A DNA stretch of 34,804 bases from Oscillospiraceae bacterium (GCA_030523195.1 JAUNJC010000008.1:1-34804), one strand, 5' to 3'. Shown: positions 15,018-23,354, counted from the stretch's first letter. Notes: generated by a model from the sequence alone, not told the origin. Made by a program: numbers and translations.

Positions 15018-15821
15018 ATGAAACGATTTATTTTTGCAATCCCTACGATGTCCCCATGGAAATTGACACCGAATCAAACAGAAAATTACAGTCAGCTTGC
15101 TTGTTTAAAGCAAATTGACATTGCAGTCAGTTTTCCCATTTTGATTGCCTTAAAAAACACAGTGGAAGCTGGAGAAACCATCCATCTGACGCTCATCAAG
15201 ACCGTTGGACAGGACTGCACTGAAAAAAATTATAAGATCTTTTTAGCAGAACTGGATGCCATTCGGTATGGCTATGATTACTATGGCCTGTATCGAACCT
15301 ATTACAAGGATCTTGAAAAGCCAAAACAATTACAAACAAAATTAAAAAAAGAACGGCAAGACGGAAAAATAGAAGCTGACTTTATCGCTTGGCGGCAAGC
15401 AGAAATTGACCGCATGCATCAAGAACGGACACCGTTGTTTTCCTATGAAATCGAAACCATTGAAACCCCATACAATGAAAAACCAGACACACAAGTTCGA
15501 TTACTGTTTCAGATGATTCAGAAATTAGAGTCTGCTGTAGATAAAGATATTTATGTGGATTTGTCCTTTGGTTCCAAACCCATCCCGATTGTGATGAATA
15601 TGGCACTGACATATGCCTACCAGCACGGGGACGGAATTCTGCCAAAATGTATGAGCTATGCACAGTTTGAATACGACGGAAAGAATTTATCCAAGCTCTA
15701 TGACGTGTCTTCTCTGCTGTTCCTGCAAAGTGCCATCATCAATCTGGAAAAATCGGATTTGGAAAATCCAATTGAGACCGTTCAAAAAATGCTGCATCTG
15801 GATGATTCCGAGGAGGTGTAA
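15018..15821 (+). CDS. CARF-domain protein (TM1812-like), first gene of the cas13d operon
   Basis: 267 residues. Residues 180-202 (VDLSFGSKPIPIVMNMALTY) match the nucleotide-binding motif of TM1812/Csx1-type CARF domains, where D-x-T/S-x-G-x-(R/K)-x-(I/L)-P begins a helix; the following SYAQFEYDGKNLSKLYDVSSL fits the next strand and the LYDL/LF segment. The N-terminus (MKRFIFAIPTMSPW...Y) resembles the first strand and loop. A helical insert lies at about 95-140. CARF domains bind cyclic oligoadenylates or related ligands. There is no attached HEPN (no RxxxxH), HTH or nuclease domain, so it would have to signal to a partner, most simply the next gene product. Six-base gap to that gene. Confidence 0.75.
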   Translation: MKRFIFAIPTMSPWKLTPNQTENYSQLACLKQIDIAVSFPILIALKNTVEAGETIHLTLIKTVGQDCTEKNYKIFLAELDAIRYGYDYYGLYRTYYKDLEKPKQLQTKLKKERQDGKIEADFIAWRQAEIDRMHQERTPLFSYEIETIETPYNEKPDTQVRLLFQMIQKLESAVDKDIYVDLSFGSKPIPIVMNMALTYAYQHGDGILPKCMSYAQFEYDGKNLSKLYDVSSLLFLQSAIINLEKSDLENPIETVQKMLHLDDSEEV

Positions 15822-15827
15822 TAGAAG

Positions 15828-17330
15828 ATGCCTGTAGAAATGCTCTCCCCTCTTACGAAAACAGATTTGCCGCCAAAAGGGAAAAAAAGCAATGCCCAAA
15901 AGGATTGGAAGCGAATTGAAATATGGGCAAGCAAATTACTGGAATCTAAAACGGTTAACGATGTTCTGTCAATCGAACAAGCAACCATAGAAACGGAAAT
16001 AAAGACGCTTCTTTGGGAACGGATAGGAGAAGCAAAAGGAAAAGACTGTATTGCAGATCAGGAATGCTTTTTGTCTGCTTTTGCCGGATGGAAAACAGCA
16101 TTTTGTCAGCAGAATGCAAGGGAAACAGAAACGCCGGTTTCTTTCTTTTCTATTGTGGAAGCGGATTTGTTACAGAGAAATTTAACTGAATATCAAAATG
16201 GGGATCATAGTCCGAATTGTGTGGAAGTGTTGGTTTTTTATTTTCGGAAATTGGCGGGAAGAAATTTTTTGAAACTGACTACGCCTGATCAATTATTTCC
16301 AAAGGGAAATCCAGAGGGAAAGACATGGACAGCTGCTGAATTGACTGCCATCAAAGAACAGTTAAACGAACAATTTTTCAATTGTATTCATGAATTAGAA
16401 CCCGAACTAAAACAAGCTATCAAGGAAAAACATGAACTGCTACAAAAATCAAAAAATGACGTGCTTTGGTGGTTGGCAGATGCTTGTGTGCAGAACAAAA
16501 AATTTTCTGATATTTTAAATGAAATTATTTATTATTGCTATGATATAAAGCAAAATGATGCAAGAATGGCTCAAGCAATGTGGACACTCTCCGAAACCTA
16601 TGGAAAATACAATCCACTTGCAGGAAATTTCGTTGTAATTTATAGTAGGAATTTTAAATCATGGGGAGAAAATGAGGATGATATAGATAGAAAGAAGCGC
16701 GAGCGGAAAGGAAAAATCAAAAAAGCGTTACAGGACAAGTATGAGGGGGAAAAATTAGAACGGGAAATCGAAAGACGGCTTTCTGTATTCAATGAAACTT
16801 CTATAGATGCTCCTCTTAACAGGGAGGATGGAGATTCCATAGGAAGCCTTCTTCCCAGTACAGAACGCTCCATAACAGAACAGATAGAGGGTATTCAGCA
16901 GGCATACTTAATTCTGCAAGCCTGTGCAGACACTGTAAAAAGCAAAAAGCATCTGAAAACAAACACAGATGATTTATTTTTTACAGAAATCCTTTCAGAA
17001 AGAATCCGAAAGGATGAAAACATTGCAAAACACGTCCAACAAAAACAACGTTTTTATACAGACGCTTGTAATTTAGACTTTCTGAATTTTTACTTGCAGA
17101 AATCCGTTATGAATATCTATGACAGCCGATGCATTCCGCTCAAGCGGATACAGAGTTTTCATCCGGAAGAAGAGAAACCAGAATACAATCGAGCATGTGG
17201 ATTTCCTTTGGAAAATATTGTGTATCAGCAATTTATTCAGGCAAGAAATGTAAGCAACATTTCGGGAAAACGAGATACCTTCAGAAAGCACATGCGGGAT
17301 TGTTTGAAAAATGCGGATTTATACACATAA
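15828..17330 (+). CDS. Sigma-70-like protein in the cas13d operon
   Basis: 500 residues. Residues 258-280 (YGKYNPLAGNFVVIYSRNFKSW) read like sigma region 2 of the type FDPEKGNFxxYAxRxIRN; 290-320 is a basic helical segment, and 325-343 (SIDAPLNREDGDSIGSLLPS) is close to the SLDxPxxEDGDxxLGDxIxD element between sigma regions. The C-terminal 150 residues are helical and Lys-rich; no clear region 4 HTH can be named. The N-terminal 250 residues are a novel helical domain (WKRIEIWASKLL, KNDVLWWLADAC). Function inferred: alternative sigma or a sigma-derived regulator, possibly held or released by the CARF protein. GAGGAGG precedes the ATG. Not an annotated Cas13d accessory to my knowledge. Confidence 0.6.
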   Translation: MPVEMLSPLTKTDLPPKGKKSNAQKDWKRIEIWASKLLESKTVNDVLSIEQATIETEIKTLLWERIGEAKGKDCIADQECFLSAFAGWKTAFCQQNARETETPVSFFSIVEADLLQRNLTEYQNGDHSPNCVEVLVFYFRKLAGRNFLKLTTPDQLFPKGNPEGKTWTAAELTAIKEQLNEQFFNCIHELEPELKQAIKEKHELLQKSKNDVLWWLADACVQNKKFSDILNEIIYYCYDIKQNDARMAQAMWTLSETYGKYNPLAGNFVVIYSRNFKSWGENEDDIDRKKRERKGKIKKALQDKYEGEKLEREIERRLSVFNETSIDAPLNREDGDSIGSLLPSTERSITEQIEGIQQAYLILQACADTVKSKKHLKTNTDDLFFTEILSERIRKDENIAKHVQQKQRFYTDACNLDFLNFYLQKSVMNIYDSRCIPLKRIQSFHPEEEKPEYNRACGFPLENIVYQQFIQARNVSNISGKRDTFRKHMRDCLKNADLYT

Positions 17331-17369
17331 AAATTTAAAATTCACTTTGTATTTAAAAGGAGCACTGCC

Positions 17370-20345
17370 ATGAAAAAAAATAACGCAAAAGCAAAGCGAG
17401 AAGCCCTGAAGCAACAGCAGAAACAAAATTGGCAGAAGGCAGCGGCAACAAGAAAACAGCAGGAAGAAGAAAAAGCAGAATTAGAAAAACAGAAAGCACA
17501 AGAAGAAAAAAAGCAAGCGGAACTGAAACAATGGCAGGCATCCGATCCGAAAACAAGAAAATCGCTTGTCAAAGTCGTAGGCGTTAAATCTGCTTTTCAA
17601 GTGGGTTCCGATCTTTATTTGACCACATTTGGAAAAGGGAATACTGCCATTCTCGAAAAGAAAATCGAAGCAGACGGCACCATTACCACTCTGCCAAAAC
17701 CAGAAGAATCTGTATTTTTTGCTGCGTTACAATTTCATACAAAGGGACAATCTTTCAGCAATGTCTCCTCTGCCAGGGAAGCAAATGCCATTCAAATTGT
17801 CAATGGCAGAATACAAATTCCAAAGGATATTTGCCTCAGCAACCCACTTTACCAAAAAGAAAAAGAGCAGAAAACTGCATGCAAATGCGATTTGCTTGGG
17901 CTGAAAGGCACGCTGGAACAGCGGTATTTTGGGACAACCTTTGACGATACCATCCACATCCAGTTGATCCACAATATCCTTGATATTGAAAAAATTCTGG
18001 CGGAGTATACCACAAACACTATCTTTGCTTTGGATAATGTGTCGGGAAATGACCATGACTTTTTGGGCTTCCTCAGTACAAGAAATCCCTATGAGGCCTT
18101 CATCCATCCAGAAGAACACCCTGAACAATTTGGAAACAAATCAGATTTGATAGAAAAAGTAAGACAGCAGAGAGATGATTTTTTCGCCTTCGTGGATAAC
18201 AAGAGAATCGGTTATTTCGGAAAAGCATTTTTCTATCAAAAAGGTCAAAAGGAATTTAAAAAATCGGATGAAGAAATCTATCATCTTCTGACACTCATTG
18301 GAAGCTTGCGGCAGTGGGTCACGCATAGTGAGGAAACAGGAACGGGAATTACCCGCACCTGGCTGTACAAGTTGGAAGATATCCTTTTGCCGGAGTATCA
18401 GGAAACCATGGATATCAATTATAATGACATAGTAACCGAACTCACAAACAACTTTACAAAGACCAATGCAGCGAATCTAAATTTTCTAGCAGAACTGCTT
18501 GACATTCCTGTCAAAACAATGGCAGAATCCTATTTCCGCTTTGCCATCACGAAAGAATACAAAAATCTTGGTTTCTGCATCAAAACCCTTCGGGAAATAT
18601 TACTGGAACGACGGGAATTGTCGGACATCAAAGAAAATCATGCAGTTTATGATTCCATTCGTAGCAAATTATATAAGATGATGGATTTTGTATTGGTATA
18701 TGCTTATGAATCAGAAGAAGGGCAAAAAACAGCAGAGCAGCTTGCCAGCAGTTTGAGAACCGCTCTCACAGAAGAGGGAAAAGAAGCCATTTATCTACAA
18801 GAAGCAGAACGTCTCTGGATGCTGTGCGGAGACAAGCTATTGAAAATCAAGGATTTTAAAGGCAGTCAGGTGGATACTTATTCCTATAAAAATATGCCAA
18901 TAGACGTACAATTACCGCCAATCCTGAAGCCGGCAAAAGCAGTGACCTGTTTCACAAAACTGATGTACATTCTGACTCTATTTTTGGATGGCAAGGAAAT
19001 CAATGATTTACTGACCACACTCATCAATAAATTTGACAACATTCGCAGTTTCTTAGAAACCATGGAACAACTGGAGGTATCAACAACCTTTGTAGAAGAT
19101 TATGCATTTTTCTCGCAGAGTCGGCGACTTTGTGCAGAGATCACCCAGCTGAAAAGCTTTGCAAGAATGGGTAAGCCGATTTCCAATGCAAAAGAAGCCA
19201 TGATGGTAGATGCTGTGCAAATTTTGGGAACGGACAAGACGGAAGAAGAACTGCAGGTTATGGCAGAACGGTTTTTCAAAGATAAAAATGGAAACTTGCT
19301 GAAAAAGGGTCAGCACGGCATGAGAAACTTCATTGCCAGCAATGTCATCTCCAATACCCGTTTTCACTATCTGATTCGCTATGGAAAGCCAGACAAGCTG
19401 CACAAACTTGCAAAAAATGAAACCGTTGTGAAGTTTGTTTTGCACCGCATTGCAAAAAATCAAAAAAAGCAAGGGCAAATTGCAAAAAACCAGATTGACC
19501 GCTATTATAAAACATGCGGTGGAACGAAAACAAGTGCCTCCACAGAAGAGAAAATCAACTTTTTATGCAACATTATCACGCATATGCGTTATGATCAATT
19601 TCAGGACGTCCAGCAATCCGACCGAAAAGCCACTCCACAGGAAAGACGGGACAAGGAAAAATATAAAGCCATCATCAGTTTGTACTTGACGGTGCTGTAC
19701 CTTTTGGTCAAAAATCTGGTCAATATCAATGCACGCTACGTCATTGGCTTCCACTGTCTGGAACGAGATGCACAGCTGTATGACCAAATGTACGATACAA
19801 AAATCACAAAAAAAATAAAAAACAAAAAGTATATTACCGTTACAGAAGCTATTTTAGACTATGAATCGAAGGATGTACGAACCGTACATGAAAAAGCAGC
19901 AGCGGCAAAAAACCGACACCTGCAAAGCGTCAAATGGAACTGTAAGACCAGAGAAAATTTAGAAAAGGCAGATGGAACAGCAATTCGCATCTTTCGTAAC
20001 ACCGTTGCCCATTTGCACGTTGTGCGGGAAGCTGACCAATTCATAGACAGCATTCGTTTCATAGATTCTTATTTTGGATTGTATCACTATCTGGTACAGA
20101 AAACACTGGAAACAGAAGTCGAAAACCCCAATGCTGCAACAAAGACTTACTTTGAAAAGCTGAATACCTATCGCACCTATTGCAAAGACTTTCTCCATGT
20201 GTTGTGCCTGCCGTTTGCCTATTGTATCCCTCGTTATAAAAACCTGTCAGTTGAGCAGCTGTTTGACCGCAATGAGGCAGCAGAAGAGGCAAAAGACGAA
20301 TGGCAAACCGTCAAAGACGCCGATACGGAACTCATTCCAGTATAA
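17370..20345 (+). CDS. cas13d: CRISPR type VI-D effector Cas13d
   Basis: 991 residues, within the family's usual 900-1000. A Lys/Glu/Gln-rich coiled coil of about 60 residues opens the protein; the Cas13d N-terminal domain starts at VKVVGVKSAFQVGSDLYLTT. Both HEPN nuclease motifs are intact: RQWVTH (Arg314-His319) and RNTVAH (Arg876-His881). Family blocks LLGLKGTLEQRYFG, NILDIEKILAEY, FLDGKEINDLLTTLINKFD and the IDSYFGLYHYLVQK helix are all present. Cas13d processes its own pre-crRNA, binds target RNA through the crRNA and then cuts RNA, including bystander RNA. AAAGGAG precedes the ATG, 39 bases after the sigma-like gene; third gene of the operon. Seven arrays with matching repeats lie in the window. 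Confidence 0.98.
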   Translation: MKKNNAKAKREALKQQQKQNWQKAAATRKQQEEEKAELEKQKAQEEKKQAELKQWQASDPKTRKSLVKVVGVKSAFQVGSDLYLTTFGKGNTAILEKKIEADGTITTLPKPEESVFFAALQFHTKGQSFSNVSSAREANAIQIVNGRIQIPKDICLSNPLYQKEKEQKTACKCDLLGLKGTLEQRYFGTTFDDTIHIQLIHNILDIEKILAEYTTNTIFALDNVSGNDHDFLGFLSTRNPYEAFIHPEEHPEQFGNKSDLIEKVRQQRDDFFAFVDNKRIGYFGKAFFYQKGQKEFKKSDEEIYHLLTLIGSLRQWVTHSEETGTGITRTWLYKLEDILLPEYQETMDINYNDIVTELTNNFTKTNAANLNFLAELLDIPVKTMAESYFRFAITKEYKNLGFCIKTLREILLERRELSDIKENHAVYDSIRSKLYKMMDFVLVYAYESEEGQKTAEQLASSLRTALTEEGKEAIYLQEAERLWMLCGDKLLKIKDFKGSQVDTYSYKNMPIDVQLPPILKPAKAVTCFTKLMYILTLFLDGKEINDLLTTLINKFDNIRSFLETMEQLEVSTTFVEDYAFFSQSRRLCAEITQLKSFARMGKPISNAKEAMMVDAVQILGTDKTEEELQVMAERFFKDKNGNLLKKGQHGMRNFIASNVISNTRFHYLIRYGKPDKLHKLAKNETVVKFVLHRIAKNQKKQGQIAKNQIDRYYKTCGGTKTSASTEEKINFLCNIITHMRYDQFQDVQQSDRKATPQERRDKEKYKAIISLYLTVLYLLVKNLVNINARYVIGFHCLERDAQLYDQMYDTKITKKIKNKKYITVTEAILDYESKDVRTVHEKAAAAKNRHLQSVKWNCKTRENLEKADGTAIRIFRNTVAHLHVVREADQFIDSIRFIDSYFGLYHYLVQKTLETEVENPNAATKTYFEKLNTYRTYCKDFLHVLCLPFAYCIPRYKNLSVEQLFDRNEAAEEAKDEWQTVKDADTELIPV

Positions 20346-20386
20346 CCGCTCCACTTGAAACCCACAAGATACTATCCTGAAAAATC

Positions 20387-20420
20387 GCCCCGTGCAGTTT
20401 TTTGCACGGGGCATTTTTTT
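20387..20420 (+). terminator. Terminator after cas13d
   Basis: GCCCCGTGCA / TGCACGGGGC perfect 10-bp stem, 6-base loop, then ATTTTTTT. Confidence 0.93.
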
Positions 20421-20448
20421 GTCTAAAAAGGCGGACGGTTTCTTTTAT

Positions 20449-20504
20449 TTGCACAAGAAGCATAAGAAGAATGCATTAGAAGTACAAGAATAAAACACAA
20501 GAAG
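20449..20504 (-). repeat. Tail motif of cassette E
   Basis: Minus-strand TTCTTGTACTTCTAATGCATT and CTTCTTATGCTTCTTGTGCAAA units. Confidence 0.72.
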
Positions 20505-20520
20505 ATGAATATTTAAGCAT

Positions 20521-20553
20521 AAAAAAAGCCGTCTGTCTTCAAAAGACAGACGG
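20521..20553 (-). terminator. Terminator of cassette E
   Basis: Minus strand CCGTCTGTCTT / AAGACAGACGG stem followed by seven T; convergent with the cas13d terminator. Confidence 0.85.
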
Positions 20554-20582
20554 TATTTTTTGTTTTCAGTTGTTTCAATCCA

Positions 20583-20815
20583 TCAAAAACGCTCTCCCTA
20601 TTTTATGGGGAAGTTAATAGACTATCGTCGGAAAATTGAACTCTTGTTTTAGATCCTTCTTATTTTGAAGGGGATGTAGTTGAGAAGACGGATTCGTTAG
20701 GACAGAATAGCTGTTTCAGACCCTCTCTATTTTAGGGGGGTGTAGTTGCCGATAAGAAGTATATCTTGGCACTTCTAGGTTTCAGACCCTCCCCATTTTA
20801 AGGGGGGTGTAGTTG
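20583..20815 (-). CRISPR. CRISPR mini-array E (3 spacers)
   Basis: Minus-strand repeats at 20779-20815, 20713-20748, 20646-20682 and a degenerate terminal copy at about 20583-20616. Spacers 30, 30 and about 29 nt. Decay increases away from the leader. Unlike the other arrays the terminal repeat here is not a clean fold-back. Confidence 0.92.
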
Positions 20816-20850
20816 AGGAAACGATACAAAAAATTGTCTCCGTGTTTGTT

Positions 20851-20879
20851 AGTATAGCACAAAATTGTACAACTGTCAA
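20851..20879 (-). promoter_or_regulatory. Array E promoter
   Basis: Minus strand TTGACA, 17 bp, TATACT; conserved leader follows. The -35 box lies just after the stop of the PBECR4 gene. Confidence 0.87.
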
Positions 20880-20887
20880 GCTGTTTT

Positions 20888-21535
20888 TTAAAAAATACAG
20901 GATAAATCTGGGGATTCCTCTTCTTTGCGTTCTCTGTCATAAGAAGGGGCAATATATAACACGGTCTTTTCTCCCTTGCTGATATGCACGCGTTCTTTGT
21001 ATAAAATTGTATAGGTTGTGTGTCCATTTGTATAATCTTTTTCCGTTTTCGTGCGGGAAAAACAGGAACAACCAAAATACTGCCCGTTGCTGTTTTTTAG
21101 TTCGGAAATAAAATAGTAGTATCGAAGATCAGGGGTCAGATGTTCATTCTTGATGATGAAATCTGCCTGAATTTTAGAATGAGAATTTACCTTGTCATTG
21201 AATTTAAAGGTTGTGTTCTTGCAATCCAATATATCTTGCAATCGCTCCACACATTGCACCCGATCTAAAATGGCATTGCATTTTTTGCTCCTGCAAAAGT
21301 AGTCATTGGAATAGGTGCCTTTTATAATTTTATCATAAATCATGGTTCGGTTTTCTGTTCGCATTTGTGTGAGGTCAGTTAGTTTATGTAGTCCACACAA
21401 ATGATGAAAATCCGCTTTCTCAAAACAAAGCGTCAGTGAAATCTTAGGCGTGGTTCGATTCCGAACAATCAGAAATTCATATTGCTGTTCCAATAGTGCT
21501 TCATAAGCTTTGGCAGCTGCATAAATGTCAATCAA
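20888..21535 (-). CDS. PBECR4-domain protein (barnase/EndoU/RelE-like nuclease group)
   Basis: 215 residues from a TTG start at 21535, chosen because AAGGAAG lies just upstream and because IDIYAAAKAYEALLEQQYEF is the usual start of the domain; the in-frame TTG at 21613 has no ribosome-binding site. The block LCFEKADFHHLCGLHKLTDL is the PBECR4 signature (paired His), and the C-terminal strands (FISELKNSNGQYFGCSCFSR, YTILYKERVHI) fit. PBECR4 was defined by sequence analysis of phage and mobile-element proteins as a predicted RNase-like or toxin domain; activity is not proven. It has its own promoter and a structured leader, and lies between arrays E and F. Confidence 0.72.
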   Translation of the reverse strand: MIDIYAAAKAYEALLEQQYEFLIVRNRTTPKISLTLCFEKADFHHLCGLHKLTDLTQMRTENRTMIYDKIIKGTYSNDYFCRSKKCNAILDRVQCVERLQDILDCKNTTFKFNDKVNSHSKIQADFIIKNEHLTPDLRYYYFISELKNSNGQYFGCSCFSRTKTEKDYTNGHTTYTILYKERVHISKGEKTVLYIAPSYDRERKEEESPDLSCIF

Positions 21536-21559
21536 AATCACTTCCTTAAAATAAAGAGA

Positions 21560-21586
21560 ACCCTGCCTATACATAAAAGACAGGGT
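21560..21586 (-). terminator. Possible attenuator before the PBECR4 gene
   Basis: Minus strand ACCCTGTC / GGCAGGGT stem followed by TCTCTTTATTTT, 25 bases before the chosen start codon. It could end the leader transcript or hide the ribosome-binding site. Confidence 0.5.
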
Positions 21587-21590
21587 CAAT

Positions 21591-21668
21591 CTATACACAT
21601 TTTCTTTCAGCAAAAATGCCTAAGCCAAGTTGAGGTATCTCTGTGCAAACCCCTCCCGCAAGCTCCAT
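21591..21668 (-). CDS. Possible leader ORF 2 (25 aa)
   Basis: Starts MELAGGVCTEIPQLG; its ATG overlaps the stop of leader ORF 1 as TGATG, a common coupling arrangement. May be a decayed gene remnant. Confidence 0.25.
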   Translation of the reverse strand: MELAGGVCTEIPQLGLGIFAERKCV

Positions 21669-21769
21669 CAGGTAACGCTTCTTGGCACGTTTTCTGATTT
21701 CATCACTTCACAGAATCGCCACGACCATCTTGTTTCGTCGATTCTGATCGAAAGCTCTTGCTCTCTCAC
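21668..21769 (-). CDS. Possible leader ORF 1 (33 aa)
   Basis: GTG start with AGAGGT upstream, about 16 nt after the predicted transcription start; 33 residues beginning MREQELSIRIDETRW. Not recognised. Could be a leader peptide for the PBECR4 gene. Confidence 0.28.
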   Translation of the reverse strand: MREQELSIRIDETRWSWRFCEVMKSENVPRSVT

Positions 21770-21791
21770 AACAACCTCTGTTGTTATCTTT

Positions 21792-21820
21792 ATAATACCC
21801 GATTGCAGCGAATTTGTCAA
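21792..21820 (-). promoter_or_regulatory. Promoter of the PBECR4 leader/gene
   Basis: Minus strand TTGACA, 17 bp, TATTAT. The leader of about 250 nt holds further stems: CAGAATCG/CGATTCTG and GCCAAG/CTTGGC. Confidence 0.75.
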
Positions 21821-21908
21821 TCCCTATGGGGGAAGGCAATGTAAGATGCTTTCTATTTGTAATACCGAACAGAAACAAGGCAGTTCAGGTTTTTTAAAAT
21901 TTTTATTT

Positions 21909-21920
21909 ACACAAGAAGTC
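21909..21920 (-). repeat. Truncated tail of cassette F
   Basis: Only CTTCTTGTGTAA of the tail remains downstream of the cassette F terminator. Confidence 0.45.
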
Positions 21921-21934
21921 GGATATTTAGGCAT

Positions 21935-21967
21935 AAAAAAAGCCGCCTGTCTCCAAAAGACAGACGG
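21935..21967 (-). terminator. Terminator of cassette F
   Basis: Minus strand CCGTCTGTCT / AGACAGGCGG stem followed by seven T. Confidence 0.85.
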
Positions 21968-21997
21968 TATTTTTTTGTTTTTGCATGCTGTAAAAAG

Positions 21998-22115
21998 CAA
22001 CTACACCCCATTCATTTTAGGGGGGGTAGTTGAACATAAAAAATCAAAAGGAGAGGTATTTTAAGAAAACGTTTATCCTGTTTCAGACCCTCCCTATTTT
22101 AGGGGGGTGTAGTTG
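21998..22115 (-). CRISPR. CRISPR mini-array F (1 unusually long spacer)
   Basis: Repeat 22080-22115 (36 nt, canonical), terminal fold-back repeat 21998-22032 (arms near CAACTAC and GTAGTTG), and 47 nt between them at 22033-22079 instead of about 30. The interval may be a long spacer, or a spacer plus remnants of a deleted repeat. Confidence 0.85.
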
Positions 22116-22150
22116 AGGAAACGATACAAAAAATCGTCTCTGTATTTGTT

Positions 22151-22179
22151 AGTATAGCACAAACTGCATAAATTGTCAA
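22151..22179 (-). promoter_or_regulatory. Array F promoter
   Basis: Minus strand TTGACA, 17 bp, TATACT with the common leader. Confidence 0.86.
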
Positions 22180-22338
22180 GCTGTTTTTACAAAAAAATCC
22201 TTTTTTCCCGGCTCAAAAACAATGCTTTTTTTCAGGAAAAAAATTTTGAAAAAAACCTGAATTTCGTTGCGTTGCTCCGGTATCTCTATCAGAAAACAAA
22301 ATCCCCCACAAAGCCCAACCAAGAAAGGAGCCTGCCTT
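22180..22338 (+). repeat. Duplicated array/gene intergenic region (copy 2)
   Basis: Close match to the minus strand of 10660-10814 including TTGCTCCGGTATCTCTATCA and AAGAAAGGA...CCTTATGAAACA, so the array promoter and a divergent gene start were copied as one block. Confidence 0.7.
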
Positions 22339-22938
22339 ATGAAACAGACTTGTAAAGCAAAAGGTCTGCATATCCCCAGCTATATCTGTAAATTCATTGG
22401 ATGGTTTGACGGCAAACGAGGCAATTATATCATGCAGACAAAAACCACCTGCATTTCCAGTTTCAGTGAGAAGAAGTGCTGTCAGTTTCAGACATACGCT
22501 GGAGAATCTCTGAAACATCTGGAACTTTGCACCGCCCCACAGCGAGTTGCCGCCTCTCAAATCATGTCGCAGCTTCGGAGTAATCCCATGCTTCAAAAAT
22601 CCAGAACAGAAGCAACAACCACCGAAGAACATCATTTCTATACAGAGGTGCTGACAGGTTTGGAGGAATTACATAGGATTCAGGATACCATTCGCAGCAA
22701 GCAGATTCTGACACAACAGACGATTTTCAGTGTGGCGGCACGTTACCGCAGCAAACTTTGCTCTTACTACGTTGGCATGCATCGAACGGTTTCCGAAATT
22801 GACAGCAATCCCCCGTCCCATTTTCAAAATATAGAGGAACATCCTGCATTTCAAGTGTATTTAGATGCGAATCAAGCGATAGATCAACAAATTTGTGCAT
22901 TTTTGAATTGTTACGATGTGCAGAAGGAGGTAGAATAA
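22339..22938 (+). CDS. Hypothetical helical protein (200 aa, lacks 24-codon upstream extension)
   Basis: 199 residues beginning MKQTCKAKGLHIPSYICKFI. AAAGGAG before the ATG at 22339 shows that the in-frame start at 22267 (inside the duplicated leader) is not used. A Cys-rich first third is followed by long helices (HHFYTEVLTGLEELHRIQDT). First gene of an eight-gene run; stop is one base before the next ATG. Family not recognised. Confidence 0.7.
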   Translation: MKQTCKAKGLHIPSYICKFIGWFDGKRGNYIMQTKTTCISSFSEKKCCQFQTYAGESLKHLELCTAPQRVAASQIMSQLRSNPMLQKSRTEATTTEEHHFYTEVLTGLEELHRIQDTIRSKQILTQQTIFSVAARYRSKLCSYYVGMHRTVSEIDSNPPSHFQNIEEHPAFQVYLDANQAIDQQICAFLNCYDVQKEVE

Positions 22939-22939
22939 C

Positions 22940-23353
22940 ATGTTCAAATTCAAAAGGCAAAAGAGAAAAAAGAGTTCCCCTATCCAGGAAACCGAAGCAC
23001 GAGGCAAAAACATATCCTATTATGCGGAAAATGGCGGTGCGGTTCCGATGGATTTTTATCTTCCTGATGTGGTGGCTGCTTTTGATTTGGAAGGAGAAAT
23101 ACAGTCTTTTCTACAGAAGGCAGATTTAGACGAATACAATGCCGATTATATGGATAGCATCATTGATGCACGCATTCTGGAAGGCTTGAAAGATTTGGAT
23201 CGCCAGCATAGCTGCCATATGACAACCATTCCGCGTTTAGAAGGCAATATTCAATCTGACATCCTTGTGATTGAGGAAAAAATTAAGATGCTGGAAGAAC
23301 GAAGCGAAACGCTGAAGAAAAAACTGATGTTACTGGGAGAGGAGACGATCTGA
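22940..23353 (+). CDS. Hypothetical soluble coiled-coil protein (137 aa)
   Basis: Basic N-terminus (MFKFKRQKRKKSSPIQ), a middle acidic region (PMDFYLPDVVAAFDLEGEIQ) and a C-terminal coiled coil (IEEKIKMLEERSETLKKKLM). GGAGG precedes the ATG. The end of the gene has an RF2-like arrangement: AGGAG, three bases, ATC, then TGA C, and the +1 frame downstream is open into the membrane protein. Family not recognised. Confidence 0.7.
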   Translation: MFKFKRQKRKKSSPIQETEARGKNISYYAENGGAVPMDFYLPDVVAAFDLEGEIQSFLQKADLDEYNADYMDSIIDARILEGLKDLDRQHSCHMTTIPRLEGNIQSDILVIEEKIKMLEERSETLKKKLMLLGEETI

Positions 23354-23354
23354 C

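Noticed and set aside
15018-15821. HEPN ribonuclease domain in the CARF protein (Csx1/Csm6-like)
   Set aside because: No RxxxxH motif and too few residues after the CARF domain.
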